A stretch of 64,000 bases of DNA from positions 90,644 through 154,643 of the forward strand of contig VBCA01000019.1 of NCBI GenBank assembly GCA_005881575.1, in the 5' to 3' direction. The DNA comes from Betaproteobacteria bacterium (GTDB lineage: Bacteria > Pseudomonadota > Gammaproteobacteria > Burkholderiales > SG8-39). The position numbers and the translations under genes were made by a program. Below the pieces are notes generated by a model that was given only the letters and a program-made list of their open reading frames with translations, searched no databases and was not told the origin of the DNA. Shown here in pieces: positions 42,450 to 50,400 of the stretch (its first letter is position 1; the number at the start of each line of letters is the position of its first letter).

Positions 42450-43387
42450 CGGCGCTGCTGCTGTTGGCGCTCGCAGGCACGGCTTCTGGCCAGTATCCGG
42501 CGAAGCCGGTGCGCTTCATCGTGCCCTCCGCGGCCGGCGGCGGCACCGACATCATCGCGCGCGCCCTCGCGCAGAAACTCTCCGAGTCGCTCGGAGCGCA
42601 GTTCGTCGTGGACAACCGCCCGGGCGCCGGCCAGATGATAGGCATCGAGATGGCCGCAAAATCCCCCGCCGACGGGCACACCATCCTGATGGCCGCGAGC
42701 ACCCTCGCAATCAATCCGGTCATGTACAAGAAAGTGCCTTACGATCCGCTGCGCGATTTCGCTCCCATCACGCAGGCGGCGTCGCTCGCCAACGTGCTCG
42801 TAGTGCACCCTTCGCTGCCGGTGAAATCGGTCGCGGAATTGATCGCGTACGCCAAACAGCGCCCGGGTCAGCTCAATTTCGCCTCGGCGGGCGTCGGCAC
42901 CTCGCCGCAGATGTCGATCGAGCTCCTGAAGAGCATGGCGGGAATCGACATGGTCCACATCCCCTACAAGGGAACCAGCCCCGGCGTGGTGGACCTGCTC
43001 GCGGGGCAGGTGTCGGTGATGGCGCCGAACCTGCTCACCGCGCTGCCGCACATCAAGGCGGGCAAGCTGCGCGCGCTCGCGGTGACGAGCGCGAAGCGAA
43101 GCGAAGGCTTGCCGGAGGTTCCAACGGTCGCCGAATCCGGGCTTCGGGGTTACGATTCGACCCAGTGGTATGGCGTGCTCGCGCCGGCGGGAACCGCGCG
43201 CGCGATCGTCGCGCGCCTGCACGACGAGATTGTTCGCGCCCTGCGCGCACCCGAGGTGATGCAACGGCTGGCCGCGGACGGCGCGGAGCCCGTCGGCAGC
43301 AGTCCCGAGGAATTCGCCGCGTTCATCAAATCGGAGATCGACAAGTGGGCCAAGGTCGCGAGCGCCGCCGGAATCCACGCGGAATGA
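42407..43387 (+). CDS. Bug-family TTT solute-binding protein (array copy 3)
   Basis: 326 residues. The start ATG lies inside the end of copy 2 (43-base overlap, different frame); no later ATG or GTG keeps the signal peptide, whose hydrophobic part is 'VAALLLLALAGTASGQ|YPA'. Core: 'KPVRFIVPSAAGGGTDIIAR', 'FVVDNRPGAGQMIGIEM', 'KSPADGHTILMAAS', 'MVHIPYKGTSPGVVD'. Its stop overlaps the start of copy 4 as ATGA. Confidence 0.9.
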   Translation: MEKSRRGEKARAAVAALLLLALAGTASGQYPAKPVRFIVPSAAGGGTDIIARALAQKLSESLGAQFVVDNRPGAGQMIGIEMAAKSPADGHTILMAASTLAINPVMYKKVPYDPLRDFAPITQAASLANVLVVHPSLPVKSVAELIAYAKQRPGQLNFASAGVGTSPQMSIELLKSMAGIDMVHIPYKGTSPGVVDLLAGQVSVMAPNLLTALPHIKAGKLRALAVTSAKRSEGLPEVPTVAESGLRGYDSTQWYGVLAPAGTARAIVARLHDEIVRALRAPEVMQRLAADGAEPVGSSPEEFAAFIKSEIDKWAKVASAAGIHAE

Positions 43388-44346
43388 ATTTGCGCCGCTG
43401 TCTGCTCGTCTTCCTGGCAGGGGCGGGGTGCAACGTTCTCGCCCAGGGTTATCCGGAGCGCCCGGTCCGCTTGATCGTCCCTCAGGCGGCAGGGAGCGCG
43501 ACCGACACGGTGGCGCGCATCCTGGCCGCCGAACTGCCCAATCATCTCGGACAGCCGGTCGTCGTCGAGAACAAGCCTGGGGGCGCGCTCACGATAGGGC
43601 TGGACATCACCGCGAAGTCCACCCCCGACGGCTACACGATCGGGATGGGGCCCGTGGGAGCGCTCGCGATCACGCGCCACATGGTGGCGAAACTTCCCTA
43701 CGACATCGAACGGGATTTCCAGCCGATCGCCCTGGTGACCCGCGGGCACCTGCTGCTCGCGGTCTCGCCCTCGCTCCCGGTGAACTCGGTGCAGGAGCTG
43801 ATCGAATACGCGCGCAAGAATCCGGGCAAGCTCATGAACGCGTCCTCGAGCAACGGCTCGCCCGGACACGTGGGCGGCGAGCTTTTCAAGTACATGACCG
43901 GCACGGAGATCGTGCACATTCCCTACAAGGGCGGGGCGATGGCGATCAACGACCTGATCGCAGGCCACGTGCAGCTGATGTTCGAGAGCCTCAACTCGAT
44001 TTCCACGTACGCGCGCTCGGGCAAGGTCAAGGCGCTCGCCGTGAGCGGCCCGCGGCGCTCGCCGGGTTTTCCGAACCTGCCGACGATCGCCGAGGCGGGA
44101 GTCCCGGACTACGACGCGACCACCTGGAGCGGCGTGATCGGACCTGCGGGAATCGCGAGGCCGGTCGTCGACAAGCTGAATACCTCGATCAACAAAGCGA
44201 TCGTCTCGCCTATGTTCAAGGCGAGGTTCGGCGAGATCGGAGACGAACCTGCGGGCGGCACTCCCGAGGAGTTCGCGGAAGTGATTCGCAGAGACTCGGC
44301 GAAGTGGGCTGAAGTCGTGAAGCGCTCCGGGGCGAAGATCGATTGA
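43384..44346 (+). CDS. Bug-family TTT solute-binding protein (array copy 4)
   Basis: 320 residues, ATG 43384 overlapping the stop of copy 3. Leader MNLRRCLLVFLAGAGCNVLAQ|G. It has a 'GAGC' before the predicted cut that could be mistaken for a lipobox. Core: 'RPVRLIVPQAAGSATDTVAR', 'VVVENKPGGALTIGLDIT', 'KSTPDGYTIGMGP', 'IVHIPYKGGAMAIND'. Last gene of the overlapping set; followed by 140 bases with an operator-like palindrome. Confidence 0.9.
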   Translation: MNLRRCLLVFLAGAGCNVLAQGYPERPVRLIVPQAAGSATDTVARILAAELPNHLGQPVVVENKPGGALTIGLDITAKSTPDGYTIGMGPVGALAITRHMVAKLPYDIERDFQPIALVTRGHLLLAVSPSLPVNSVQELIEYARKNPGKLMNASSSNGSPGHVGGELFKYMTGTEIVHIPYKGGAMAINDLIAGHVQLMFESLNSISTYARSGKVKALAVSGPRRSPGFPNLPTIAEAGVPDYDATTWSGVIGPAGIARPVVDKLNTSINKAIVSPMFKARFGEIGDEPAGGTPEEFAEVIRRDSAKWAEVVKRSGAKID

Positions 44347-44406
44347 AAAATCCTGTAGTCTGATCCGCGTCTCGTGCGTTCATCTACGAATCGGCCGCGT
44401 CGCGCG

Positions 44407-44423
44407 TGTCACAATTTGTGACA
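44407..44423. promoter_or_regulatory. Perfect operator-like palindrome in the 44.35-44.49 kb gap
   Basis: TGTCACAATTTGTGACA is a perfect 8-bp inverted repeat around one central base, in the 140-base gap before two small envelope genes. Its size and symmetry fit a dimeric repressor or activator site. A GCGC-AAAG-GCGC-TTTT hairpin that could end the Bug transcript lies just after it, at about 44437-44453. Confidence 0.5.
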
Positions 44424-44486
44424 ATTGGTTACCTCGGCGCAAAGGCGCTTTTGTTAGCATTGGCAGTAGCATGAGGCGGAAGGGCG

Positions 44487-44837
44487 ATGATGAACCGGAT
44501 CAAAGCGGTTTTGACGTTGAGCGCGGTTCTGCTGGCCGCGACGGCGAGCGCGCCCGCGTTGGCTTGGCACCACGGGCGCGTGCATTTCGGCGTTGTGATC
44601 GGCGCTCCGTTCTACCCGTGGTACTACCCCCCCTATTACCCCTACTACTATCCCCCGGTCGTGGCGGCGCCTGCCGTGCCTCCGACTTACGTCGAGCAGG
44701 GCGGCGCGCAAGCGGGGCCGTCGCAGTCTTCCTCCTATTGGTACTACTGCGCCGAGACCAAGACCTATTATCCTTACGTCAAGGAATGTCCCGGGGGCTG
44801 GCAGCGCGTGACGCCGCGGCCGGCGCCCGGCGGCTGA
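44487..44837 (+). CDS. Small exported Tyr/Pro-rich protein
   Basis: 116 residues (ATG 44487 or 44490; GGAAGGGCG upstream). Signal peptide ends 'ATASAPALA|WHHG'. The mature part has a Tyr-Pro run 'FYPWYYPPYYPYYYPPVVAA' and a C-terminal motif 'YWYYCAETKTYYPYVKECPG' with 'GWQRVTP', two Cys that may pair. Proteins of this pattern are common in proteobacteria and usually sit next to glycine-zipper lipoproteins, as here; function is unknown, probably envelope-associated. Confidence 0.8.
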   Translation: MMNRIKAVLTLSAVLLAATASAPALAWHHGRVHFGVVIGAPFYPWYYPPYYPYYYPPVVAAPAVPPTYVEQGGAQAGPSQSSSYWYYCAETKTYYPYVKECPGGWQRVTPRPAPGG

Positions 44838-44844
44838 GCCAACC

Positions 44845-45342
44845 ATGAATCTACTTCGAGTCTCGACGGTATCGGCGGCATCGCTGCTGCTCGTTGCGTG
44901 CGTGAGCATGCCCAAAGGCCCCAGCGTCATGGTGCTGCCCGGCACGGGAAAGACCTTCGACCAATTCCGCTACGACGACGTCGAGTGCCGTCAATTCGCC
45001 GACGTGCAAATCGGGGGAACATCGCCTTCGGACGCGGCCGCCGACAGCGTCGCAAAGAGCGCGGTGGTGGGCACAGCAATCGGCGCGGCCGCGGGCGCAG
45101 CGCTCGGCGGCCGAAGCGGCGCAGCGGCCGGTGCCGGCGGCGGGCTCCTCGTCGGGTCGGCGGCCGGGGCAGGCGCCGGAGAAACTTCCGCGTACGGGCT
45201 CCAGCGGCGCTACGACTACGCCTACATCCAATGCATGTATGCAAAGGGCCACAAGGTTCCCGTGTCCGGTCGCCTGACCTCCTCCCAGCCCGGTCCCAGC
45301 TACGTTCCACCTCCGCCTCCGCCGCCTCCGCCTCCGCGGTGA
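44845..45342 (+). CDS. Glycine-zipper lipoprotein
   Basis: 165 residues. Lipoprotein signal 'VSAASLLLVAC|VSMPKG' with lipobox LVAC, then 'FDQFRYDDVECRQFADVQIG', a glycine-zipper segment rich in GxxxG/AxxxG ('VGTAIGAAAGAALGGRSGAA'), 'RRYDYAYIQCMYAKGHKVP', and a run of about ten prolines at the C-terminus. Such proteins insert in or line the outer membrane. The next gene (Bug) begins 7 bases after its stop, so its ribosome binding site (GAGAGG) overlaps the stop. The Pro run comes from a CCT/CCG microsatellite at about 45309-45341. Confidence 0.83.
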   Translation: MNLLRVSTVSAASLLLVACVSMPKGPSVMVLPGTGKTFDQFRYDDVECRQFADVQIGGTSPSDAAADSVAKSAVVGTAIGAAAGAALGGRSGAAAGAGGGLLVGSAAGAGAGETSAYGLQRRYDYAYIQCMYAKGHKVPVSGRLTSSQPGPSYVPPPPPPPPPPR

Positions 45343-45349
45343 GAGGTGC

Positions 45350-46312
45350 ATGAACGCAGGACATCTGGCGGCTGTCTTCGCCGCCGCGACGGCGTTCGCG
45401 GGGACGCTCGTGCAGGCGCAGACCGCGTGGCCGTCGAAACCGATCCGCTGGATCGTACCGTTTCCACCCGGCGGACCCGCCGACGTGGTGACGCGCCTCG
45501 TGTCCGCGAAACTCGCCGAGCGCGTGGGTCAGCCCGCAATCGTCGAGAATCGCGGAGGGGCGGGAGGCAACGTCGGGCACGAAGCGGCGGCGAAGGCCGC
45601 GCCCGACGGATATACGGTGGTGTTCGTCGTCCCGGCGATCATCACCAACCCGTTTTTCCTCAAAGCCAGCATCGACCCGTTCAAGGAGCTCGCTCCGGTC
45701 ATCCATCTGGACAGCGCGTCGATGGTGTTGTTGACCCATCCGGGGTTCCCCGCGAACACGGTGGCGGAGGTCATCGCGCGGACGCGTGCCAAGCCCGGCA
45801 GCGTGAGCTGCGCTTCCTCCGGCGCGCTTCCGCAGGTCGGCTGCGAGATGCTGCGGGTCCACGCCGGCGCCGAGATGATCATGGTGCAGTACAAGGGCAA
45901 CGCTCCGGCCTTGAACGCGCTGATGGGCGGTGAGGTGAACCTGCTTTTCGACGTCGTCAACGTCGCGCAGGGGCAGGTGAAATCGGGTCGCGTGCGCGCC
46001 ATCGCTTCGACCAATCCAAAGCGCGGCATCGGCCCCTTCGGGGAGCTTCCGGTGCTCGCCGAAACGATACCGGATTTCGAGCTCGTCACCTGGCACGGCG
46101 TGATGGTGACCGCCGCGACCCCGAGGGACGTCGTGCTGCGGCTGAACCGGGAGATCCAGGCGGTGCTGGGAGAGCCCGACATCCGCCGCCGATTCGCCGA
46201 CGGCGGCCTCGACATCACGGGCGGGACGCCCGAGGAATTCGCAGCGATCCTGAAGCGCGACTACGCCAAGTTCGGAAAGATCCTGATGGCGGCGGGCATC
46301 AAGCCGGAGTAA
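45350..46312 (+). CDS. Bug-family TTT solute-binding protein (array copy 5)
   Basis: 320 residues; leader ends 'AFAGTLVQAQ|TAWP'. Core: 'KPIRWIVPFPPGGPADVVTR', 'AIVENRGGAGGNVGHEAA', 'KAAPDGYTVVFVV', and 'MIMVQYKGNAPALNAL' where others have HVPYKG, so the conserved His and Pro are missing. Contains a cysteine pair ('SVSCASSGALPQVGCEMLR') not seen in the other copies. It follows the two small envelope genes rather than enzymes. The next gene converges after 18 bases. Confidence 0.9.
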   Translation: MNAGHLAAVFAAATAFAGTLVQAQTAWPSKPIRWIVPFPPGGPADVVTRLVSAKLAERVGQPAIVENRGGAGGNVGHEAAAKAAPDGYTVVFVVPAIITNPFFLKASIDPFKELAPVIHLDSASMVLLTHPGFPANTVAEVIARTRAKPGSVSCASSGALPQVGCEMLRVHAGAEMIMVQYKGNAPALNALMGGEVNLLFDVVNVAQGQVKSGRVRAIASTNPKRGIGPFGELPVLAETIPDFELVTWHGVMVTAATPRDVVLRLNREIQAVLGEPDIRRRFADGGLDITGGTPEEFAAILKRDYAKFGKILMAAGIKPE

Positions 46313-46330
46313 GGCGCCCGGGAGCGGATT

Positions 46331-47947
46331 TCAGCCGGCCGCCGCCAGCGCTAGCGTTCCGGCGTTGTCGCGGAGCAGCTTGGAGAAATCCTCCGCTGGC
46401 TGCGGCTTGCGGAAGAAGTATCCCTGGAACTCGTGGCACCCGTGCTCGCCGAGAAAGTCGAGCTGCTCCTGGGTCTCCACGCCTTCGGCGATCACCTTCA
46501 GCCGCAGGCTGTGCGCCATCGCGATGATCGCTTGCGTGATCGCGACGTCGTCCGGGTCCTGCGGAATGTCCTTGATGAAGGAGCGGTCGATCTTGATGCA
46601 GTCGAACGGGAACCGCTTGATCGACGCGAGGGACGAATAACCTGTGCCGAAGTCGTCGATCGCCAGGCGGATGCCCATCGACTTGATCCCGTCGAGTATT
46701 TTCTTGGAGCTCTGCGTGTCCCGCATCACCATGGTCTCGGTGATCTCGAGCTCGAGGCAGTTCGGTTTGAGCGAGCTCTCGGAAAGCGCTCGCTCGATTT
46801 CCCGAAGCAGGTGCTTGTCCTCGAACTGCCGCGCCGACAGGTTCACCGACACCGTGAGCGGGGTCGCGACTCGGCTCTGAAGGGTCTGGTTGTGGGCGCA
46901 CGCGATCCTGAGCACCCAGGCTCCGATCGGGATGATCAGCCCCGAGTCCTCGGCGTGCCCGATGAACTCCACCGGAGGAAGCAGTCCCAGATCGGGGTGC
47001 TGCCAGCGGATCAGCGCCTCCATGCCCGTGATTCGGCCGGTATTGATTTCGACCTTGGGTTCGTAGTGGAGGATGAACTCGTTCCGCTCCAGGGCGCCCT
47101 GCAGCCGGGTCTCCTTGGCGATCCTGGCGGACAGGTGATCGTTCATTTCCCCCGAATAGAACAGGTAATTGTTCTTGCCCTGCTCCTTGGCGCGGTAGGT
47201 GGCGATGTCGGCGTTCTTCAACAGATTCGCGAAGTCCGCACCGTCGTTCGGGTACAGGCTGATTCCGATGCTCGCGGTCAGGTGGCAGGTCTCGCCCTGG
47301 AGCATGAACGGCCAGCGCAGGGCATGGAGGATTTTCTGGGCCACGCTGATCACGTCGCCGGGCTCGCTGAAGTCCTCGATGAGCGCGACGAATTCGTCGC
47401 CGCCGAATCGGGCGATGGTGTCGCTTTCCCTCAGGCACATTCTCAGACGCGCCGCAGCCTCCTGCAGCAGCCGGTCGCCGAACGGGTGGCCGAGCGTATC
47501 GTTGATGAACTTGAAACGATCGAGGTCGAGGAAGAGCAGGGCCATCGTCTTGCGGTAGCGCTGCGCATTGTTGAGCGCGTGGGCGAAGCGCTGGTTGAAC
47601 ATGTAGCGGTTGGGCAATCCCGTCAGCGTGTCGTGCGTCGCGACGTAAAGGAGGTTCTCCTCGGCCTGCTTGCGGGCCATGAACTGGCCGATCTGGCTGC
47701 CGATCACGCGCACCATCTGCAGAAGCGACGGATCGGGATTGCGGATCTCGCGGCTGAAGAATTCCAGCACGGCGAGGGTGACGTTGCCCGCAAGGACCGG
47801 AAAGGCGAACGCGCCGTGTAGTCCCGCCCTGGCGGCGAGCTGCGCCCGCTGGAAGCCCTCGTCGCGGCTCACGTCCGGTATCCAGTGCGGCGTGCCGCTC
47901 ATCCACACCTGCCTCACCAGCCCGCGGTGGGTCGGCTGGAACGTCAT
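46331..47947 (-). CDS. GGDEF-EAL protein with truncated GAF domain (back half of a broken sensor)
   Basis: 538 residues if translation restarts at ATG 47947, which overlaps the stop of the PAS-PAS frame (ATGA). It begins in the second half of a GAF domain ('GLHGAFAFPVLAGNVTLAVL'), then GGDEF with intact 'RFGGDEFVALI' and the inhibitory I-site RxxD five residues before it ('RESDTIARF'), then EAL with 'GMEALIRWQHP', 'SVNLSARQF', 'LEITETMVMRD', 'IDDFGTGYSSLASI', 'CIKIDRSFI' and 'IAEGVETQEQLDF'. Both catalytic domains look able to make and break cyclic di-GMP. Upstream sensory part is in another frame. Confidence 0.8.
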   Translation of the reverse strand: MTFQPTHRGLVRQVWMSGTPHWIPDVSRDEGFQRAQLAARAGLHGAFAFPVLAGNVTLAVLEFFSREIRNPDPSLLQMVRVIGSQIGQFMARKQAEENLLYVATHDTLTGLPNRYMFNQRFAHALNNAQRYRKTMALLFLDLDRFKFINDTLGHPFGDRLLQEAAARLRMCLRESDTIARFGGDEFVALIEDFSEPGDVISVAQKILHALRWPFMLQGETCHLTASIGISLYPNDGADFANLLKNADIATYRAKEQGKNNYLFYSGEMNDHLSARIAKETRLQGALERNEFILHYEPKVEINTGRITGMEALIRWQHPDLGLLPPVEFIGHAEDSGLIIPIGAWVLRIACAHNQTLQSRVATPLTVSVNLSARQFEDKHLLREIERALSESSLKPNCLELEITETMVMRDTQSSKKILDGIKSMGIRLAIDDFGTGYSSLASIKRFPFDCIKIDRSFIKDIPQDPDDVAITQAIIAMAHSLRLKVIAEGVETQEQLDFLGEHGCHEFQGYFFRKPQPAEDFSKLLRDNAGTLALAAAG

Positions 47948-48825
47948 CTCGCGCACTTCGGCGATAAAATCGGTGAAGGGCTTCTCGGGGATTCGGCGAG
48001 CACGCGCGTCACGGCGTGTTCCATCCTCTCGCGTTGCTCGGCGCGCTTGCGCTCGGAGATGTCGCGCGAGACGACGACAACCTTCGTCACCTTGCCGGCC
48101 GCGTCCCGGATGACCCGGCCTTCGGACTCGATGTAGCGGATGCCGCCGTCCTTGAGCACGAAGCGGAATTCGGTTCGCTGCCCCACGCCCGTTTCGACCG
48201 TCTCGCGGAAGATCGCCCTGACGCGCTCGCGATCCTCGGGGTGGATCTCCTTGAATGAATCCGTGTCCGGCTGGATCTCGCCGTCCTTGAACACGGTCCG
48301 GTACGACGGACTGTTGTAGATGCGCCGGCCTTCGGTGTCGACCATGGCGACCAGATCGCCGACATTCTCGGCGATGAGGCGAAAGCGCTCTTCGCTCTCG
48401 CGCAGCTTTTCCTCCGCGCGGCGGTGTTCGGTTACGTCGCGGAAGCTCCACACCCTGCCGATGGTCTGCCCCTCGACGAGCTGGGGCCTGGAATAGCGCT
48501 CGAAGATGCGGCCGTCCTTGAACTCGATGGTGTCGAAACTCTCCTGGCCGGGATACGAATAGAGCGCGTTCACCTTATCGCGGAACTGCTCGGGGTCTTT
48601 CAGCTGATCGAGGACGAAATTGAGTGCGTCCTCGTCCTTCCCGGAGGAAAGGACATGCGGCGGGAGACGCCACATCTCCGCGAACTGCTGGTTGTACGTG
48701 CTGATCTTGCCGAGGTTGTCGACGACCAGAACGCCGTCGGCTGTGGACTCGAGCGTCGCGCGGAGGAGCGAGAGCGATTTGCGGTGGTCGACCTCGGCGG
48801 GCCCGAGGCTCCTGCTCTTTTTCAT
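47944..48825 (-). CDS. PAS-PAS front half of the broken GGDEF-EAL sensor
   Basis: 293 residues; ATG 48825 has GGGAGGG just upstream. Two PAS/PAC units: 'LLRATLESTADGVLVVDNLG' to 'WSFRDVTEHRRAEEKLRESE' and 'RFRLIAENVGDLVAMVDTEG' to 'VVVSRDISERKRAEQRERME'. After 'HAVTRVLAES', the point where intact relatives enter a GAF domain, the frame goes on for about 12 unrelated residues and stops. Nearby bases in a shifted frame encode the middle of that GAF domain ('PEKPFTDFIAEVREMTF'), so roughly 40-50 codons plus the phase were lost near 47985-47995. Confidence 0.8.
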   Translation of the reverse strand: MKKSRSLGPAEVDHRKSLSLLRATLESTADGVLVVDNLGKISTYNQQFAEMWRLPPHVLSSGKDEDALNFVLDQLKDPEQFRDKVNALYSYPGQESFDTIEFKDGRIFERYSRPQLVEGQTIGRVWSFRDVTEHRRAEEKLRESEERFRLIAENVGDLVAMVDTEGRRIYNSPSYRTVFKDGEIQPDTDSFKEIHPEDRERVRAIFRETVETGVGQRTEFRFVLKDGGIRYIESEGRVIRDAAGKVTKVVVVSRDISERKRAEQRERMEHAVTRVLAESPRSPSPILSPKCAR

Positions 48826-48972
48826 GGCCCTCCCTTTTTCCCTTTTTCTAACGCCGGGTTTGGAATTGTATCCGGATTTGCTGCCCGGGCAAGTACTTAT
48901 CCAGGCGAAGCGTTACAATTGTTCGTACACTGCGGTCGAATGGAATACCGCGCACCAGTCAGGAGCGAAAAC

Positions 48973-49851
48973 ATGAAGTTGCGCAGCATCGAACTCGAAG
49001 TGCCCGATCGCGAATCGGCTGTCCGGTTCTTCCGGGACCCTTGGGGCCTGCTGGAGGCCGGCGAGCGGAACGGGACGTCCTATCTTCGGGGCACCGAAGA
49101 TATCCCCTACGTGGTCTCGGTCGCGCAGGCGGGCGAGCCCGCCGTGGCCGCAGTGACTTTCTCCGGCTCGAAGCCCGAGCTCGCGAGAATCCGCAAGCGC
49201 GCTGCGGCGGCTGGGGCGCGGCTCGGCCCTTCCCGCGACTTCGACGAGCCCGGCGGCGGGTCCGGATATCTCGTCGAAGGCCCCGAGGGCCACGTGTTCC
49301 GGTTCGTCACCGAGGAAAAGCGCGCGAAAAAACTGCGCCCGGACCGCGACAGGCCACTGCAGGTGACGCACGTCGTCCTCAACGCGCGGGACCGGGAAGC
49401 CTGCACGCGCTTCGCGGTGGAGGTGCTCGGGTTTCGCGTCTCCGATCGCACCGGATTCATGAATTTCGTGCGCTGTGACCGCGTCCACCACGCGATCGCC
49501 TACGCGCAGTCGGACAATTCCATGCTCAATCACATCGCTTTCGAAATGACCGACATCGACGCGGTGATGCGCGGCATCGGCAGGATGAAGGACGCGGGGA
49601 TAGCGACCTTCTGGGGCCCCGGTCGTCACGGGCCCGGCAACAACGTCTTCGCGTATTTCGTCGCGCCGTTCGGCGCTGCGGTGGAGTACACGTCCGAAAT
49701 CCAGCGCGTCGGCAGCTCGTATAGGGCCGGAAAGCCCGAAGACTGGAAATGGCCGCCGAACCGCAACGATCACTGGGGCGTCTCGGCGCGAAACGCCGCC
49801 GCGATATCCCAGGCCGAGCGGCAATTCCGCTTCAGGCCGCTCGCCGCCTGA
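48973..49851 (+). CDS. VOC-family extradiol-dioxygenase-like protein
   Basis: 292 residues from ATG 48973 (AGGAGCGAAAAC upstream); the open frame further upstream is a shadow of the PAS gene. Two VOC modules: the first (1-115) has no metal ligands; the second carries the 2-His-1-Glu set, His in 'QVTHVVLNARDREACTRF', His in 'MLNHIAFEMTDIDAVM' and Glu in 'AAVEYTSEIQ'. This is the arrangement of type I extradiol dioxygenases such as 2,3-dihydroxybiphenyl dioxygenase. The likely role is ring cleavage of a catechol. A cupin gene follows after 21 bases. Confidence 0.87.
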   Translation: MKLRSIELEVPDRESAVRFFRDPWGLLEAGERNGTSYLRGTEDIPYVVSVAQAGEPAVAAVTFSGSKPELARIRKRAAAAGARLGPSRDFDEPGGGSGYLVEGPEGHVFRFVTEEKRAKKLRPDRDRPLQVTHVVLNARDREACTRFAVEVLGFRVSDRTGFMNFVRCDRVHHAIAYAQSDNSMLNHIAFEMTDIDAVMRGIGRMKDAGIATFWGPGRHGPGNNVFAYFVAPFGAAVEYTSEIQRVGSSYRAGKPEDWKWPPNRNDHWGVSARNAAAISQAERQFRFRPLAA

Positions 49852-49872
49852 CGCTCTCCTTCCGCTGAAGGC

Positions 49873-50397
49873 ATGGTGCAGCCGACCCGGCGCGTGGTCA
49901 CCGGCCACGACGCGAGCGGAAGAGCGGTCGTCCTGATCGACGGCGCCGCGCCGAACGCGAAGCTCCGGAGGGCGACCGGGCTCACCTCGACGCTGCTGTG
50001 GGTCACGGACCGATCGCCGGCGGACAATTTCGGAAACGCGGACGCCGCCGCGCGCGAGATCGGGGTCGCTCCTCCGCCCCGCGGCTCGATCTTCCGCGTC
50101 GTCGACTTTCCCCCCGCAGCGGAATTCGGCGCCGTCGACAACGCGGCCATGCTGCGCGAAATGGGGATAGCGTCCGGTCAAGGCGGCGCGCGCCATGCGG
50201 GCATGCACCGCACGAGAAGCATCGACTACGCCGTGGTGATCTCGGGCGAGATCACCATGCTGCTCGACGATTCCGAAGTCCACCTGAAGGCGGGCGACGT
50301 GCTGGTGCAGCGGGGCACGAACCACGCCTGGGTGAACCGCGGGCGGGAAAACTGCCGCATCGCTTTCGTGCTGATCGATGCGAAGGAGCCGGCGTAG
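49873..50397 (+). CDS. Cupin-domain protein (copy 1)
   Basis: 174 residues. N-terminal 'RRVVTGHDASGRAVVLIDG', then a cupin barrel at about 95-170 with metal-type residues: His in 'GMHRTRSIDYAVVISGEITM', Glu in the same strand, and His in 'DVLVQRGTNHAWVNRGRENC'. It is a clear paralogue of the cupin at 52110-52676 and, like it, sits beside a CocE-type hydrolase gene, here converging with 3 bases between the stops. Related proteins are found in aromatic-acid and monocyclic-terpenoid catabolic clusters; reaction unknown. Confidence 0.87.
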   Translation: MVQPTRRVVTGHDASGRAVVLIDGAAPNAKLRRATGLTSTLLWVTDRSPADNFGNADAAAREIGVAPPPRGSIFRVVDFPPAAEFGAVDNAAMLREMGIASGQGGARHAGMHRTRSIDYAVVISGEITMLLDDSEVHLKAGDVLVQRGTNHAWVNRGRENCRIAFVLIDAKEPA

Positions 50398-50400
50398 CGC

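Noticed and set aside
45309..45341. CCT/CCG microsatellite as a phase-variable tract
   Set aside because: The repeat units are mixed codons for proline in threes, so length changes would not shift the frame. It is only a poly-Pro tail.
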